Source: Oscillospiraceae bacterium
GTDB taxonomy: Bacteria; Bacillota; Clostridia; Oscillospirales; Ruminococcaceae
Direction of reading: 5' to 3'
DNA length: 64,000 nt
NCBI GenBank assembly: GCA_902362965.1
Contig: CABIYQ010000001.1
Location: 1-64,000, forward strand
Shown: positions 37,225 to 46,069 of the stretch, piece by piece
Layout of the letters: every line of letters starts with the position of its first letter
Numbering within the stretch: position 1 is the stretch's first letter
The notes under the pieces: model-generated
Seen by the model: only the letters and a program-made list of their open reading frames with translations
What the model was told of the DNA's origin: nothing
Databases searched by the model: none
Made by a program: the position numbers and the translations under genes

Positions 37225-37901
37225 TGGTTTTACAGATTCTTATGGCAGTTGTATTTTCAGCAGTAGTTTCATATCTTTTGGGCAGCTGTAATTCTTCGAT
37301 TATAGTAGTAAAGCTTTTGAAGGGTGAGGATATCAGAAAGTTCGGCAGCTTTAATGCCGGACTTACCAATACACTAAGATGCTTTGGCAAGCTTCCGGCA
37401 GCGTTTACTCTTATAGGAGATCTGCTTAAAGGTATTATAGCTGTTATTATCTGTAAGCTTATATGCGGCTTGTTAGGAGTGGGACTTGGACCTGATAATG
37501 ACGTGCATTTTATCGGTTATATTGCCGGCTTTTTTGCGGTTATCGGTCATATTTTTCCGCTTTATTACGGATTTAAGGGCGGTAAAGGCGTACTTGTAGG
37601 AGTTTCAGTATTTTTAGTAATAGATCCGATTGTATTCGGAATATTAATTTTGATTTTTGCAGTTATTCTGGCATTTAGTAAATATGTTTCTTTATCGTCA
37701 ATTATTGCTACGATTTGCTGTCCGTTTATTACTTTTTTAATGCAATATTTTGCTGAGGGTACTGCTTTAAAATTGTCTGTTGTTTATGCAGTATTAACGC
37801 TGCCTATATGTATACTGGTAATATTTATGCACAGAACCAATATTACCAGACTGAAAAATGGAACTGAAAATAGATTTTCATTTCATAAAAAGGAGGAATA
37901 A
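37224..37901 (+). CDS. plsY: Glycerol-3-phosphate acyltransferase PlsY
   Basis: 225 residues with about six membrane helices. The conserved loops are SYLLGSCNSSIIVVKLLKGE, DIRKFGSFNAGLTNTLR (phosphate-binding) and YYGFKGGKGVLVGVSVFL. PlsY transfers the acyl group of acyl-phosphate to glycerol-3-phosphate in membrane lipid synthesis. It is coupled to der by a one-base overlap and is followed two bases later by gpsA, which supplies its glycerol-3-phosphate. Confidence 0.96.
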   Translation: MVLQILMAVVFSAVVSYLLGSCNSSIIVVKLLKGEDIRKFGSFNAGLTNTLRCFGKLPAAFTLIGDLLKGIIAVIICKLICGLLGVGLGPDNDVHFIGYIAGFFAVIGHIFPLYYGFKGGKGVLVGVSVFLVIDPIVFGILILIFAVILAFSKYVSLSSIIATICCPFITFLMQYFAEGTALKLSVVYAVLTLPICILVIFMHRTNITRLKNGTENRFSFHKKEE

Positions 37902-37903
37902 AT

Positions 37904-38902
37904 ATGGCAAAGATAACAATACTGGGTTCCGGAGGATTCGGAATGTCTCTTGCTGTTATGCTGAACCGTATAGGTCATAAGGTTACAGTCTGGTCGGCAT
38001 TTCAGAAAGAACTTGATAATATAAAAGCCGACGGAGAACATAAGTCAAAGCTGCCGGGAGTAAAGATTCCTGAATCAATTGAGCTTAATGCAGATATTTC
38101 ATGCGTAATAGGCAGCGACATTGTTCTTCTTGGAATACCGTCTCCTTATGTGAGAGACGTGGTCAGAAAAGCATCACCTTTTATAACTGAAGAAATGGTA
38201 GTTGTCAATACCAGCAAAGGACTGGAAAACGGTACTCATAAGCTTATCAGCGATGTTATCCGAGAAGAAGTAAAGAAATCGCCTATTGTAATTCTCTCCG
38301 GACCGTCTCATGCCGAGGAGGTTGCTCTTGGTATTCCAACAACCGTGGTGGCAGCTTCGGAAGATATGGAAGCGGCGGCTTATATTCAGGATACGATGAG
38401 CAGTAATGTTTTCAGAATTTATATAAATAGTGATGTGGTAGGCTGTGAAATAGGCGGAGCTCTAAAAAATATAATTGCGGTCTGCGCCGGAATATGCGAC
38501 GGTTTAAATTACGGCGACAATACCAAAGCTGCTCTCATGACAAGAGGTATCACTGAAATCGGAAGACTTGGCGTAGCCCTTGGAGCGTCTGCCTCAACCT
38601 TTGCAGGACTTACCGGAATAGGCGACCTTATTGTTACATGTACCAGTATGCACAGCAGAAACAGACGTGCGGGGATTCTTATCGGTCAGGGAGTAAGCCC
38701 CGAAGAGGCGGTAAAGCTTGTAGGTACGGTTGAAGGCTATAACTGCTGTAAAGTGGCTCTTGAGCTTGCAAATAAAGTAGGAGTTTCCATGCCGATTACC
38801 GAGCAGCTCAATAACGTACTTTTTAATAAAGGCAATGTTAAAGAAGCTTTGGGAAAACTTATGTCAAGACCTAAAAAATGTGAAACAGAGGAAATTATTT
38901 AA
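37904..38902 (+). CDS. gpsA: Glycerol-3-phosphate dehydrogenase (NAD(P)+)
   Basis: 332 residues. A Rossmann N-terminus (ITILGSGGFGMSLAVMLNRI), VVNTSKGLENGTHKL, SGPSHAEEVALGIPTTVV, and the C-terminal catalytic domain with GALKNIIAVCAGICDGLNYG (catalytic Lys) and GDLIVTCTSMHSRNRRAG. It reduces dihydroxyacetone phosphate to sn-glycerol-3-phosphate. Ribosome site GGAGG overlaps the plsY end. Last gene of the operon, followed by a strong terminator. Confidence 0.98.
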   Translation: MAKITILGSGGFGMSLAVMLNRIGHKVTVWSAFQKELDNIKADGEHKSKLPGVKIPESIELNADISCVIGSDIVLLGIPSPYVRDVVRKASPFITEEMVVVNTSKGLENGTHKLISDVIREEVKKSPIVILSGPSHAEEVALGIPTTVVAASEDMEAAAYIQDTMSSNVFRIYINSDVVGCEIGGALKNIIAVCAGICDGLNYGDNTKAALMTRGITEIGRLGVALGASASTFAGLTGIGDLIVTCTSMHSRNRRAGILIGQGVSPEEAVKLVGTVEGYNCCKVALELANKVGVSMPITEQLNNVLFNKGNVKEALGKLMSRPKKCETEEII

Positions 38903-38905
38903 TTT

Positions 38906-38940
38906 AATCCCTTTCAGAAAGTAATTTTCTGGAAGGGATT
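38906..38940 (+). terminator. Terminator of der-plsY-gpsA
   Basis: Arms AATCCCTTTCAGAAA/TTTTCTGGAAGGGATT, then TTTTTTG on the plus strand. Confidence 0.9.
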
Positions 38941-38948
38941 TTTTTGTG

Positions 38949-38977
38949 TTGAAAAATTAATAAAAAAATGTTAAAAT
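38949..38977 (+). promoter_or_regulatory. Promoter of tex
   Basis: TTGAAA (38949-38954) and TAAAAT (38972-38977), 17-base spacer; a TATAAT also occurs at 38979. Confidence 0.5.
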
Positions 38978-39008
38978 TATAATATACTTTTTTGAAAGGC
39001 AGTAAATT

Positions 39009-41156
39009 ATGGACATTAATAAAAAATTAGCGGAAGAATTCAAATTAAGACAGGAACAGGTTGACAATACTGTAACACTTATTGATGAAGGTAAAACGAT
39101 ACCTTTTATTGCAAGATACAGAAAAGAGCTTACAGGTTCGCTTGACGATCAGATTCTCAGGGAACTGAATGACAGACTTTCATATCTGCGTAATCTGGAA
39201 AACAGAAAAAATGAAGTAAGTTCGTCAATTGAAGAACAGGGTAAGCTGACTGAAGAAATTTCAGAGGCACTTGAAAAAGCTATAACGCTTGTTGAAGTTG
39301 AGGATATATATAGACCATTCAAGCCCAAAAGAAAAACCAGAGCAAGCGTAGCCCGTGACAAGGGACTTGAACCTCTTGCAGAATTTATTATTGAACAGAA
39401 TATCGACAGCGATCCGGAATCAGAAGCTGAAAAGTATATAAATTCTGAAAAGGAAATTGAAACGGCAGACGCCGCATTGCAGGGCGCAATGGATATAATT
39501 GCGGAGGACATTTCAGATAATGCGGAACTCAGAAAGAAAATCAGAGCGCTTTATGAAAAAGCGGCAAAAATAGAATCCAGGGCAACAGATGAGGAAGCAG
39601 AAACAGTATATCAGAATTATTATGAATTCAGCGAGGGCGTATCCAGAGTTGCCGGACACAGAATCCTTGCCCTTGACAGAGGTGAAAAAGAGGGAGCATT
39701 AAAGGTTTCTGTAGTAATTGACGAGGAATTTTGTTTTTCTGTTGCTGAAAAAATGTTTGTTAAAAATAACAGCAGGTGCGGAGAACTTGTTAAAACTGCC
39801 GCACAGGATAGCTGTAAGCGTCTTATAATGCCGTCTGTGGAACGTGAGATCAGGTCGGAATTGACTGCTAAAGCCGCTGAGGGAGCAATAAAAGTATTTT
39901 CTTCTAATCTGAGACAGCTGCTTTTACAGCCGCCTGTTAAAAATCAGATTACTCTGGGCTTTGACCCGGGTTATTCTCATGGATGTAAGATGGCAGTTGT
40001 TGACAGTACTGGTAAGGTTCTTGATTCGGCGATAGTATATCCTACGTTCCGTAAGGATAAGGACAATGCTGCAAAAGCCAAAATAAAAGCTATTATTGAG
40101 AAAAACGGCGTAACTGCTATTGCTATCGGTAATGGTACGGCTTCAAGGGAAAGCGAAGCTCTTATCGCTGAAATTCTTCATGAAATACCGCAGAAGGTAA
40201 GTTATATGGTTGTCAGTGAAGCAGGAGCTTCTGTTTACTCCGCTTCTAAGCTTGCAGCGGAGGAATTTCCGGAATTTGACGTATCTATTAGGGGTGCAAT
40301 TTCAATTGCAAGACGTTTACAGGATCCTTTAGCAGAACTTGTAAAAATTGATCCCAAGGCTATCGGCGTAGGGCAGTATCAGCACGATATGCCCAAAGCA
40401 AGGATGAACGAGGCTCTTTGCGGTGTTGTTGAGGATTGTGTGAATTCCGTAGGCGTTGATCTTAATACCGCTTCTCATTCTCTGCTTTCATATATATCGG
40501 GAATCAATGGAACAGTGGCTAAAAATATTGTGTCATACCGTGAAGAAAACGGTGCATTTACCGATAGAAAACAGCTTTTGAAAGTGCCTAAGCTGGGTAA
40601 AAAGGCATTTGAGCAGTGCGCCGGATTTTTAAGGGTAAGGGACGGAAAAAATCCGCTGGACAATACAGCTGTTCATCCAGAGAGCTATGAGGCTGCAAAA
40701 GGACTTATGGAACAGTGCGGATTTAAGCTTACTGATATTGGTACATCCGAAATGGGAAAAATCAAAGATACAGTTAATCAAAGGGGCAGAAAATCAGTAT
40801 GTGAAAAACTTGGAATCGGTGTGCCGACTCTTACGGACATAATTGAAGAATTGCAGAAACCGGGACGGGATCCCCGTGACGAGTTGCCTACACCGCTTAT
40901 GAGAAGCGGCGATATTATGGAAATTAAGGATTTGAAGCCTGGTATGGAGCTTGTGGGAACGGTTAGAAATGTTATAGACTTTGGAGCGTTTGTTGATATC
41001 GGAGTGCACGAAGACGGTCTTGTGCACATTTCACAGATATGCGACCGCTTTATAAAGCATCCGCTGGAGGCTGTCAAGGTAGGAGAAATCGTAAAGGTCA
41101 GGGTTATGGATGTTGACGTTAAAAGAAAAAGAATTTCTCTGACAATGAAAATATAG
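39009..41156 (+). CDS. tex: Tex-family RNA-binding protein
   Basis: 715 residues with the full Tex layout: helical N-terminal part (IPFIARYRKELTGSLDDQIL), YqgF/RuvC-like domain starting TLGFDPGYSHGCKMAVVDST, two helix-hairpin-helix units (GVDLNTASHSLLSYISGING, LLKVPKLGKKAFEQCAGFLR), and a C-terminal S1 domain (GTVRNVIDFGAFVDIGVHED). Tex binds nucleic acid and affects transcription and rRNA/mRNA handling. Cytoplasmic. The methyltransferase gene starts nine bases later and may be co-transcribed. Confidence 0.96.
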   Translation: MDINKKLAEEFKLRQEQVDNTVTLIDEGKTIPFIARYRKELTGSLDDQILRELNDRLSYLRNLENRKNEVSSSIEEQGKLTEEISEALEKAITLVEVEDIYRPFKPKRKTRASVARDKGLEPLAEFIIEQNIDSDPESEAEKYINSEKEIETADAALQGAMDIIAEDISDNAELRKKIRALYEKAAKIESRATDEEAETVYQNYYEFSEGVSRVAGHRILALDRGEKEGALKVSVVIDEEFCFSVAEKMFVKNNSRCGELVKTAAQDSCKRLIMPSVEREIRSELTAKAAEGAIKVFSSNLRQLLLQPPVKNQITLGFDPGYSHGCKMAVVDSTGKVLDSAIVYPTFRKDKDNAAKAKIKAIIEKNGVTAIAIGNGTASRESEALIAEILHEIPQKVSYMVVSEAGASVYSASKLAAEEFPEFDVSIRGAISIARRLQDPLAELVKIDPKAIGVGQYQHDMPKARMNEALCGVVEDCVNSVGVDLNTASHSLLSYISGINGTVAKNIVSYREENGAFTDRKQLLKVPKLGKKAFEQCAGFLRVRDGKNPLDNTAVHPESYEAAKGLMEQCGFKLTDIGTSEMGKIKDTVNQRGRKSVCEKLGIGVPTLTDIIEELQKPGRDPRDELPTPLMRSGDIMEIKDLKPGMELVGTVRNVIDFGAFVDIGVHEDGLVHISQICDRFIKHPLEAVKVGEIVKVRVMDVDVKRKRISLTMKI

Positions 41157-41165
41157 GAGGGTATT

Positions 41166-41942
41166 TTGAAGAAAATTGACAATGGAAATGCTTTTGATTT
41201 TGGACTTGCTGCCGAAGATTATGCAAAGTACAGAGATATTTATCCTGAGGAATTTTATAATAAAATATATGAATTAGGTTTTTATCGTAAATTCCAAAGG
41301 GTTTTGGATATGGGAACTGGTTCAGGTGTTCTGCCGAGAAACATGTATAAATACGGTTCTGATATAACTGCTGCTGATATCTCAGAAAATCAAATTAAAT
41401 ATGCTGAAATTTTATCAGAAAATATGGGTATTAAATATTTGACAGGTTCTGATTTGAATCTGAAATTTGATGACAATACTTTTGACTGTATTACTGCTTG
41501 TCAGTGTTATTTTTATTTTAATCATGATATCTTTGCTGAAAAAGCGTCACGATGGCTGAACCCAAATGGTAAATTAGGTATGTTTTACATGGGTTGGCTG
41601 CCGGAAGAAGACCGTATTGCGCAGATGAGTGAAAATTTAATCAGGAAATATAATCCGGACTGGAGTGGATACGGTGACTACAGACACAAAATAAAACTTC
41701 CGGAAATTTATGATGATTATTTCAAGACTGAATGCAGTGAAATTTTTGATGTAAGAGTACCCTTTACAAGAGAAAGCTGGAATGGAAGAATTAAAGCATG
41801 CCGTGGAATAGGTGCATCACTTTCCAAAAACCTGATTAAAGAATTTGAAAATGAGCATATGGAGATGCTTAGAAAAAATGCAGAAGAAAAATTTAGTGTC
41901 CTTCATTATTGTGCGGTATTATCGCTTAAAAATAGAAAATAG
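41166..41942 (+). CDS. Class I SAM-dependent methyltransferase
   Basis: 258 residues. It starts with TTG at 41166, fixed by GGAGG five bases upstream and nine bases after tex. Methyltransf_11-type motifs: motif I VLDMGTGSGVLPRNMYKYGS, ITAADISENQIKYAEILS (motif II), and LKFDDNTFDCITACQCYFYF (motif IV). The C-terminal part (PWNG-like SWNGRIKACRGIG) resembles proteins that methylate small molecules. The substrate is unknown. It may be read through from tex. Confidence 0.88.
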   Translation: MKKIDNGNAFDFGLAAEDYAKYRDIYPEEFYNKIYELGFYRKFQRVLDMGTGSGVLPRNMYKYGSDITAADISENQIKYAEILSENMGIKYLTGSDLNLKFDDNTFDCITACQCYFYFNHDIFAEKASRWLNPNGKLGMFYMGWLPEEDRIAQMSENLIRKYNPDWSGYGDYRHKIKLPEIYDDYFKTECSEIFDVRVPFTRESWNGRIKACRGIGASLSKNLIKEFENEHMEMLRKNAEEKFSVLHYCAVLSLKNRK

Positions 41943-41951
41943 GAGATTTAT

Positions 41952-43025
41952 ATGAAAATAACAAAAGGAAAGCTTATAAAAAGGATAGTTATTATTTTTA
42001 TTTGTGCTGTTATTCTGATTTTCTGTATAGGTTCATTTTTTGCAGTAAAATCAGTTTTCAGGAAAAACTTTGAACGGAGAGATATTTCGTATTTTACTGC
42101 ATTTTTAAGATTTGATGATATTGAGGATATATATAAAAAAGTTGTACAGTTTGATTCAGGAGAAAATACTTTGGTCGGATATGTTTTCGGCAGTGAAAAC
42201 AGTCATGGATTGGTTGTAATGTCTCATGGAATGGGCGGAGGAGCGGAAAGCTATACTTCTGAAATAGTGTATTTTGTTGAAAATGGATATCGTGTATTTG
42301 CTTTTGACAATACAGGCTGTTATAACAGTGAGGGAGAAAGTATGATGGGTATGGCACAGTCTGCTATAGATCTTGATGCTGCACTTACATATATTGAATC
42401 AAATGATGAACTGAACGGGCTTCCGGTATTGCTTTACGGTCATAGCTGGGGAGGATATGCCGCAGCGGCGGTTCTTGGATCTGATCATGATATTAAAGCT
42501 TCGGTCAGTATTTCCGGATATGACACTCCTATGGGAATAACGGCAGAGTTTTCTGAAAATATGATGGGAAAACCTCTTACCTATATTGAATATCCTTTTA
42601 TTTGGCTTAATAATAAGCTTACCTTTGGAAGTAAAGCTAATATTTCAGCGGTAGATTCTATAAATTCTTCAGACGCTCATGTAATGATTATTCATGGTAC
42701 GGGGGATGAAGTGGTAAAATTTGACGGCGCTTCAATTATTTCACATAAAGATGAAATTACAAATCCGAATGTTGTATATAAGGAAATTGACGGTAAATTA
42801 AACGGTCATAGTAATATTTTTATGACGGAAGAAGGTGAGGAATATTTAGAGGAATTGAATGAGGAGTATGATGAGCTGGATAAGCAGTATAACGGTGAAA
42901 TCCCTCATGATATTGAAAAGGATTTTTATGATAAAATTGATAAAAATTTGACAAGTCAGCTTTCAAGGCAGTTTATGAACGATGTAAATGATTTTTATAT
43001 GAATGCTTTGGAATTATCTAACTGA
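41952..43025 (+). CDS. Membrane-anchored alpha/beta hydrolase
   Basis: 357 residues. One N-terminal membrane segment (about 10-32, IVIIFICAVILIFCIGSFFA), so the catalytic domain is outside. The alpha/beta hydrolase core shows LVVMSHGMGGGAESYTSEI (oxyanion region), FAFDNTGCYNSEG, the nucleophile elbow GHSWGGYAAAAVLG, IIHGTGDEVV for the acid, and a C-terminal GHSNIFM with the His. It matches serine aminopeptidase S33/lysophospholipase-like families; the substrate is unknown. GGAG-type site; starts nine bases after the methyltransferase gene. Confidence 0.88.
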   Translation: MKITKGKLIKRIVIIFICAVILIFCIGSFFAVKSVFRKNFERRDISYFTAFLRFDDIEDIYKKVVQFDSGENTLVGYVFGSENSHGLVVMSHGMGGGAESYTSEIVYFVENGYRVFAFDNTGCYNSEGESMMGMAQSAIDLDAALTYIESNDELNGLPVLLYGHSWGGYAAAAVLGSDHDIKASVSISGYDTPMGITAEFSENMMGKPLTYIEYPFIWLNNKLTFGSKANISAVDSINSSDAHVMIIHGTGDEVVKFDGASIISHKDEITNPNVVYKEIDGKLNGHSNIFMTEEGEEYLEELNEEYDELDKQYNGEIPHDIEKDFYDKIDKNLTSQLSRQFMNDVNDFYMNALELSN

Positions 43026-43107
43026 AATATTATAAAATTTCTTTTTTCCCCTTTACATTTTTGAAAAAATGTATTAAAGTAATATTATTGAAACAGGAGG
43101 GAATACA

Positions 43108-45774
43108 ATGACCAAAAATAAAATAAAAAAATCACTTTCATTAATAGCGGTTTCTGCTGCAACAGCTTTAAGCTTAGTCGGTATGTCGATTACACCGTCA
43201 ACATTTGTGTCTGCCGGTCAGCAGCTGGGACAGACTGATTTTGAAAATGGCGTCGGACTTCCATGGCACGTATGTGAGTCTGCTCCGGGAAAAATGGAAT
43301 TTGAAATTTCCGGAGGCGTTTATAAAATAACAATTGTAAATCCGGGCGGAGCTTCAAAAGGCGGTGAGGACAGATGGGACTGTCAATTTCGTCACAGAGG
43401 ACTTACGATTGTAAGCGGCAATACATATAAGGTTTCTTTTGAAATAACTGCAAGCAACGATTGTACTTATTATACAAAAATAGGAGATATGGCAGAGCCT
43501 TTTGCCGAGGACTGGCACGGCGAACCTGATCCGTCTCAGCACGAAGCGTTTTGGAATGTTCAGCAGCTTCAGGCAAATCAGACCAAAAAAGTAGAGGGAA
43601 CATTTACCGCCAACAGAACTGCTGAAGTGGAATGGGCATTCCATATCGGCGGAGATACTGTTTCGGAGGGAACGGTTTTTACATTTGATAATATGTCATT
43701 GGAATGTACTACAAGTGATGAATATGATTATCAGCCGGAAGAAGAATGGGTAAGATCTGATATTCTTACAAATCAGTTGGGGTATTTTCCGCAGATGAAT
43801 AAAAAGGCTACGCTCCTTTCAGATTCAACATCTCCTGTAAAATTTGAATTGAAGGATTCCGGCGGTCAGACTGTTTATGAGGGTGAGTCAGAGCCTAAAG
43901 GACTAGATGCCGATTCAATAGATAATGTTCATGAACTGGATTTTTCTGATTATGATCAGCAAGGTACTTACTACATTGAAGCTGAAGATGGCGCTAAAAG
44001 CCGTGAATTTCAGATAGGAAACGGCGAGATGTATTCTTATATGCTTTACGACTCTCTCAACTATTTTTATCAAAACAGAAGCGGTATTGATATAGAGAGT
44101 CAATATATAATTTCCGGAGACAGTTCTTCTCTGGCACGAGCAGCAGGGCATCCGTCCGATGTTGCAACAATTGAACAGACATGGGGTTATTCCGGCAGCA
44201 GCGGAACTCAGGACGTGACCGGAGGCTGGTATGATGCCGGAGATCACGGCAAATATGTTGTAAATGGTGGTATTTCACTCTGGACAATGCAAAATCAATA
44301 TGAGATGGCTCTGAAAAACGGAAGTGAAGCTGTTTATGCGGACGGAACTATGAGTATACCGGAAAATGCAAATGGTTATCCTGATCTTCTTGATGAAGCA
44401 AGATATGAGATGGAATGGATGTTCAAAATGATGGTTACAAGCGGAGATTATGCTGGAATGGTATATCATAAGGTACATGATGCAAAATGGACTGCCCTTG
44501 CTCTTGCACCTGCCGATGATCCGGAAGAGCGTATTATTAAACCGCCCACGACTGCTGCAACACTTAATATGGCGGCATGTGCGGCACAGGCTTACCGTCT
44601 CTGGAAGAATATTGATCCTCAGTTTGCAGAACAGTGTCTCACAAATGCTGAAACTGCTTATGAGGCTGCAAAAAAGCATCCTGATATGTATGCTCCTCTT
44701 GACGAATCAGTCGGCGGCGGTCCTTATGGTGATGACGATGCAACAGATGAGTTTTACTGGGCAGCATGTGAGCTTTTTCTTGCTACAGGTGATCTTGCAT
44801 ATCAGAAAGATATTGAATCGTCGCCTCATTATCTGAAAATGGAAGTAAAGCTATCCGGCGGAGAAGATGTTGACAGTTCAGGCAGCTTTAACTGGGCTCA
44901 TGTTGCCGCACTGGGTAATCTTTCAATGGCTTTGAATACAGATAAGATGGGTACTCAGGCGAAGGAACAGCTTACTAAAAGTATTTCTGACGCAGCCGAT
45001 TATTATGAAGAACTTACTGAAAAGCAGGGGTATGGTCAGCCGTATGAACCGGGAACTATTAACTATAAAATTGACAAACATGGTTATATCTGGGGTTCAA
45101 ATTCATTTATCATGAATAATAATATAGTAATGGCTTATGCTTATGAGCTTACCGGAGATGATGATTATCTTGACGGAGTGGTAAGCGGTATGGATTATAT
45201 TCTCGGTAGAAATCCAATGGACTATTCCTATGTTACAGGTTATGGAACTCATGCTGTTGAGAATCCTCATCATAGATGGTGGTCATATCAGGCTGATTCA
45301 ACTTTTCCGAAAGCGCCTAACGGTGTGCTTGTAGGCGGACCTAATTCGGGTATGCAGGATCCGTGGGTGAGGGGATCAGGCTGGAAGTTGGGAGAAAGAG
45401 CGCCGGCAAAGTGCTATATGGATAATATTGAAGCATGGTCTGTAAATGAATGTACTATTAACTGGAATACTCCGCTTGCATGGGTCAGTGCTTACCTTGC
45501 TGATAAAAACGGCGGTGTTATTGTAACAAAAGGAAGCAGCGATGCTAATGCTAACAAGTCTGATAATGAGATCGTTCAAAATTCCGCAGCAGGAAAAAAT
45601 CAGCAGAACAGTAATAACGATCTCGGAAAAAAAGCTGATACGCTAAGAAGTGAAAGCAGCGGCGGTTGGGGATTAGTTCCGTTTTTCATTGCAATAACCT
45701 CAGCAGTTTTGGTAATAGAGTGTGTAATTTATTTTGTAAAGCGTTCAAGGAAGGAGAAAATTTCGATGAAATAA
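43108..45774 (+). CDS. Family 9 endoglucanase with CBM and membrane anchor
   Basis: 888 residues, exported. Signal peptide about 1-36. A carbohydrate-binding module of the CBM4/9 type (about 38-205; QTDFENGVGLPWHVCES, WDCQFRHRGLTI), an Ig-like CelD_N domain (about 215-300; ILTNQLGYFPQMNKKATLLS), then the GH9 catalytic domain (about 310-795). The catalytic Asp lies in GGWYDAGDHGKYV near 376, the His in YGTHAVENPHHRWW, and the catalytic Glu in NECTINWNTPLAWVSAY near 780. The protein ends with a Ser/Asn linker, a membrane helix (LVPFFIAITSAVLVIECVIY) and a basic tail. It lacks a dockerin, so it is held on the cell surface by its C-terminus. It hydrolyses beta-1,4-glucan. Confidence 0.94.
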   Translation: MTKNKIKKSLSLIAVSAATALSLVGMSITPSTFVSAGQQLGQTDFENGVGLPWHVCESAPGKMEFEISGGVYKITIVNPGGASKGGEDRWDCQFRHRGLTIVSGNTYKVSFEITASNDCTYYTKIGDMAEPFAEDWHGEPDPSQHEAFWNVQQLQANQTKKVEGTFTANRTAEVEWAFHIGGDTVSEGTVFTFDNMSLECTTSDEYDYQPEEEWVRSDILTNQLGYFPQMNKKATLLSDSTSPVKFELKDSGGQTVYEGESEPKGLDADSIDNVHELDFSDYDQQGTYYIEAEDGAKSREFQIGNGEMYSYMLYDSLNYFYQNRSGIDIESQYIISGDSSSLARAAGHPSDVATIEQTWGYSGSSGTQDVTGGWYDAGDHGKYVVNGGISLWTMQNQYEMALKNGSEAVYADGTMSIPENANGYPDLLDEARYEMEWMFKMMVTSGDYAGMVYHKVHDAKWTALALAPADDPEERIIKPPTTAATLNMAACAAQAYRLWKNIDPQFAEQCLTNAETAYEAAKKHPDMYAPLDESVGGGPYGDDDATDEFYWAACELFLATGDLAYQKDIESSPHYLKMEVKLSGGEDVDSSGSFNWAHVAALGNLSMALNTDKMGTQAKEQLTKSISDAADYYEELTEKQGYGQPYEPGTINYKIDKHGYIWGSNSFIMNNNIVMAYAYELTGDDDYLDGVVSGMDYILGRNPMDYSYVTGYGTHAVENPHHRWWSYQADSTFPKAPNGVLVGGPNSGMQDPWVRGSGWKLGERAPAKCYMDNIEAWSVNECTINWNTPLAWVSAYLADKNGGVIVTKGSSDANANKSDNEIVQNSAAGKNQQNSNNDLGKKADTLRSESSGGWGLVPFFIAITSAVLVIECVIYFVKRSRKEKISMK

Positions 45775-45809
45775 TTGCAGTAAGGTATGCGTTAAATCAA
45801 AAATTATTA

Positions 45810-45837
45810 AAAATGGTTGTATTTATGCAGCCATTTT
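45810..45837 (+). terminator. Terminator of the GH9 gene
   Basis: Arms AAAATGGTTG/CAGCCATTTT (one G-T pair), then TTTATTTTTT on the plus strand. Confidence 0.8.
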
Positions 45838-45947
45838 TTTATTTTTTATGTAATCTTTTTGTAATATATAGCTGCTTTAATGTAATTTTGTTATATTATT
45901 AGTAAAATGTTACAAAAAGCAGAGTGAAATATGGACAATATTATGGA

Positions 45948-45976
45948 TTGAAAAACCATTAAAGTCATGTTATAAT
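45948..45976 (+). promoter_or_regulatory. Promoter of the C39/dockerin gene
   Basis: TTGAAA (45948-45953) and TATAAT (45971-45976), 17-base spacer. The leader of about 90 bases has an inverted GTTAC...GTAAC around 45995-46017. The rest of 45775-46069 holds no gene. Confidence 0.6.
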
Positions 45977-46069
45977 AAATAAGTAATTATAAAAGTTACA
46001 TTTTGGTTAAACGTAACGATTTTGGATGAAAATAAGATTACATTTTAATTAAGAAAAAGAGGAACGGTT

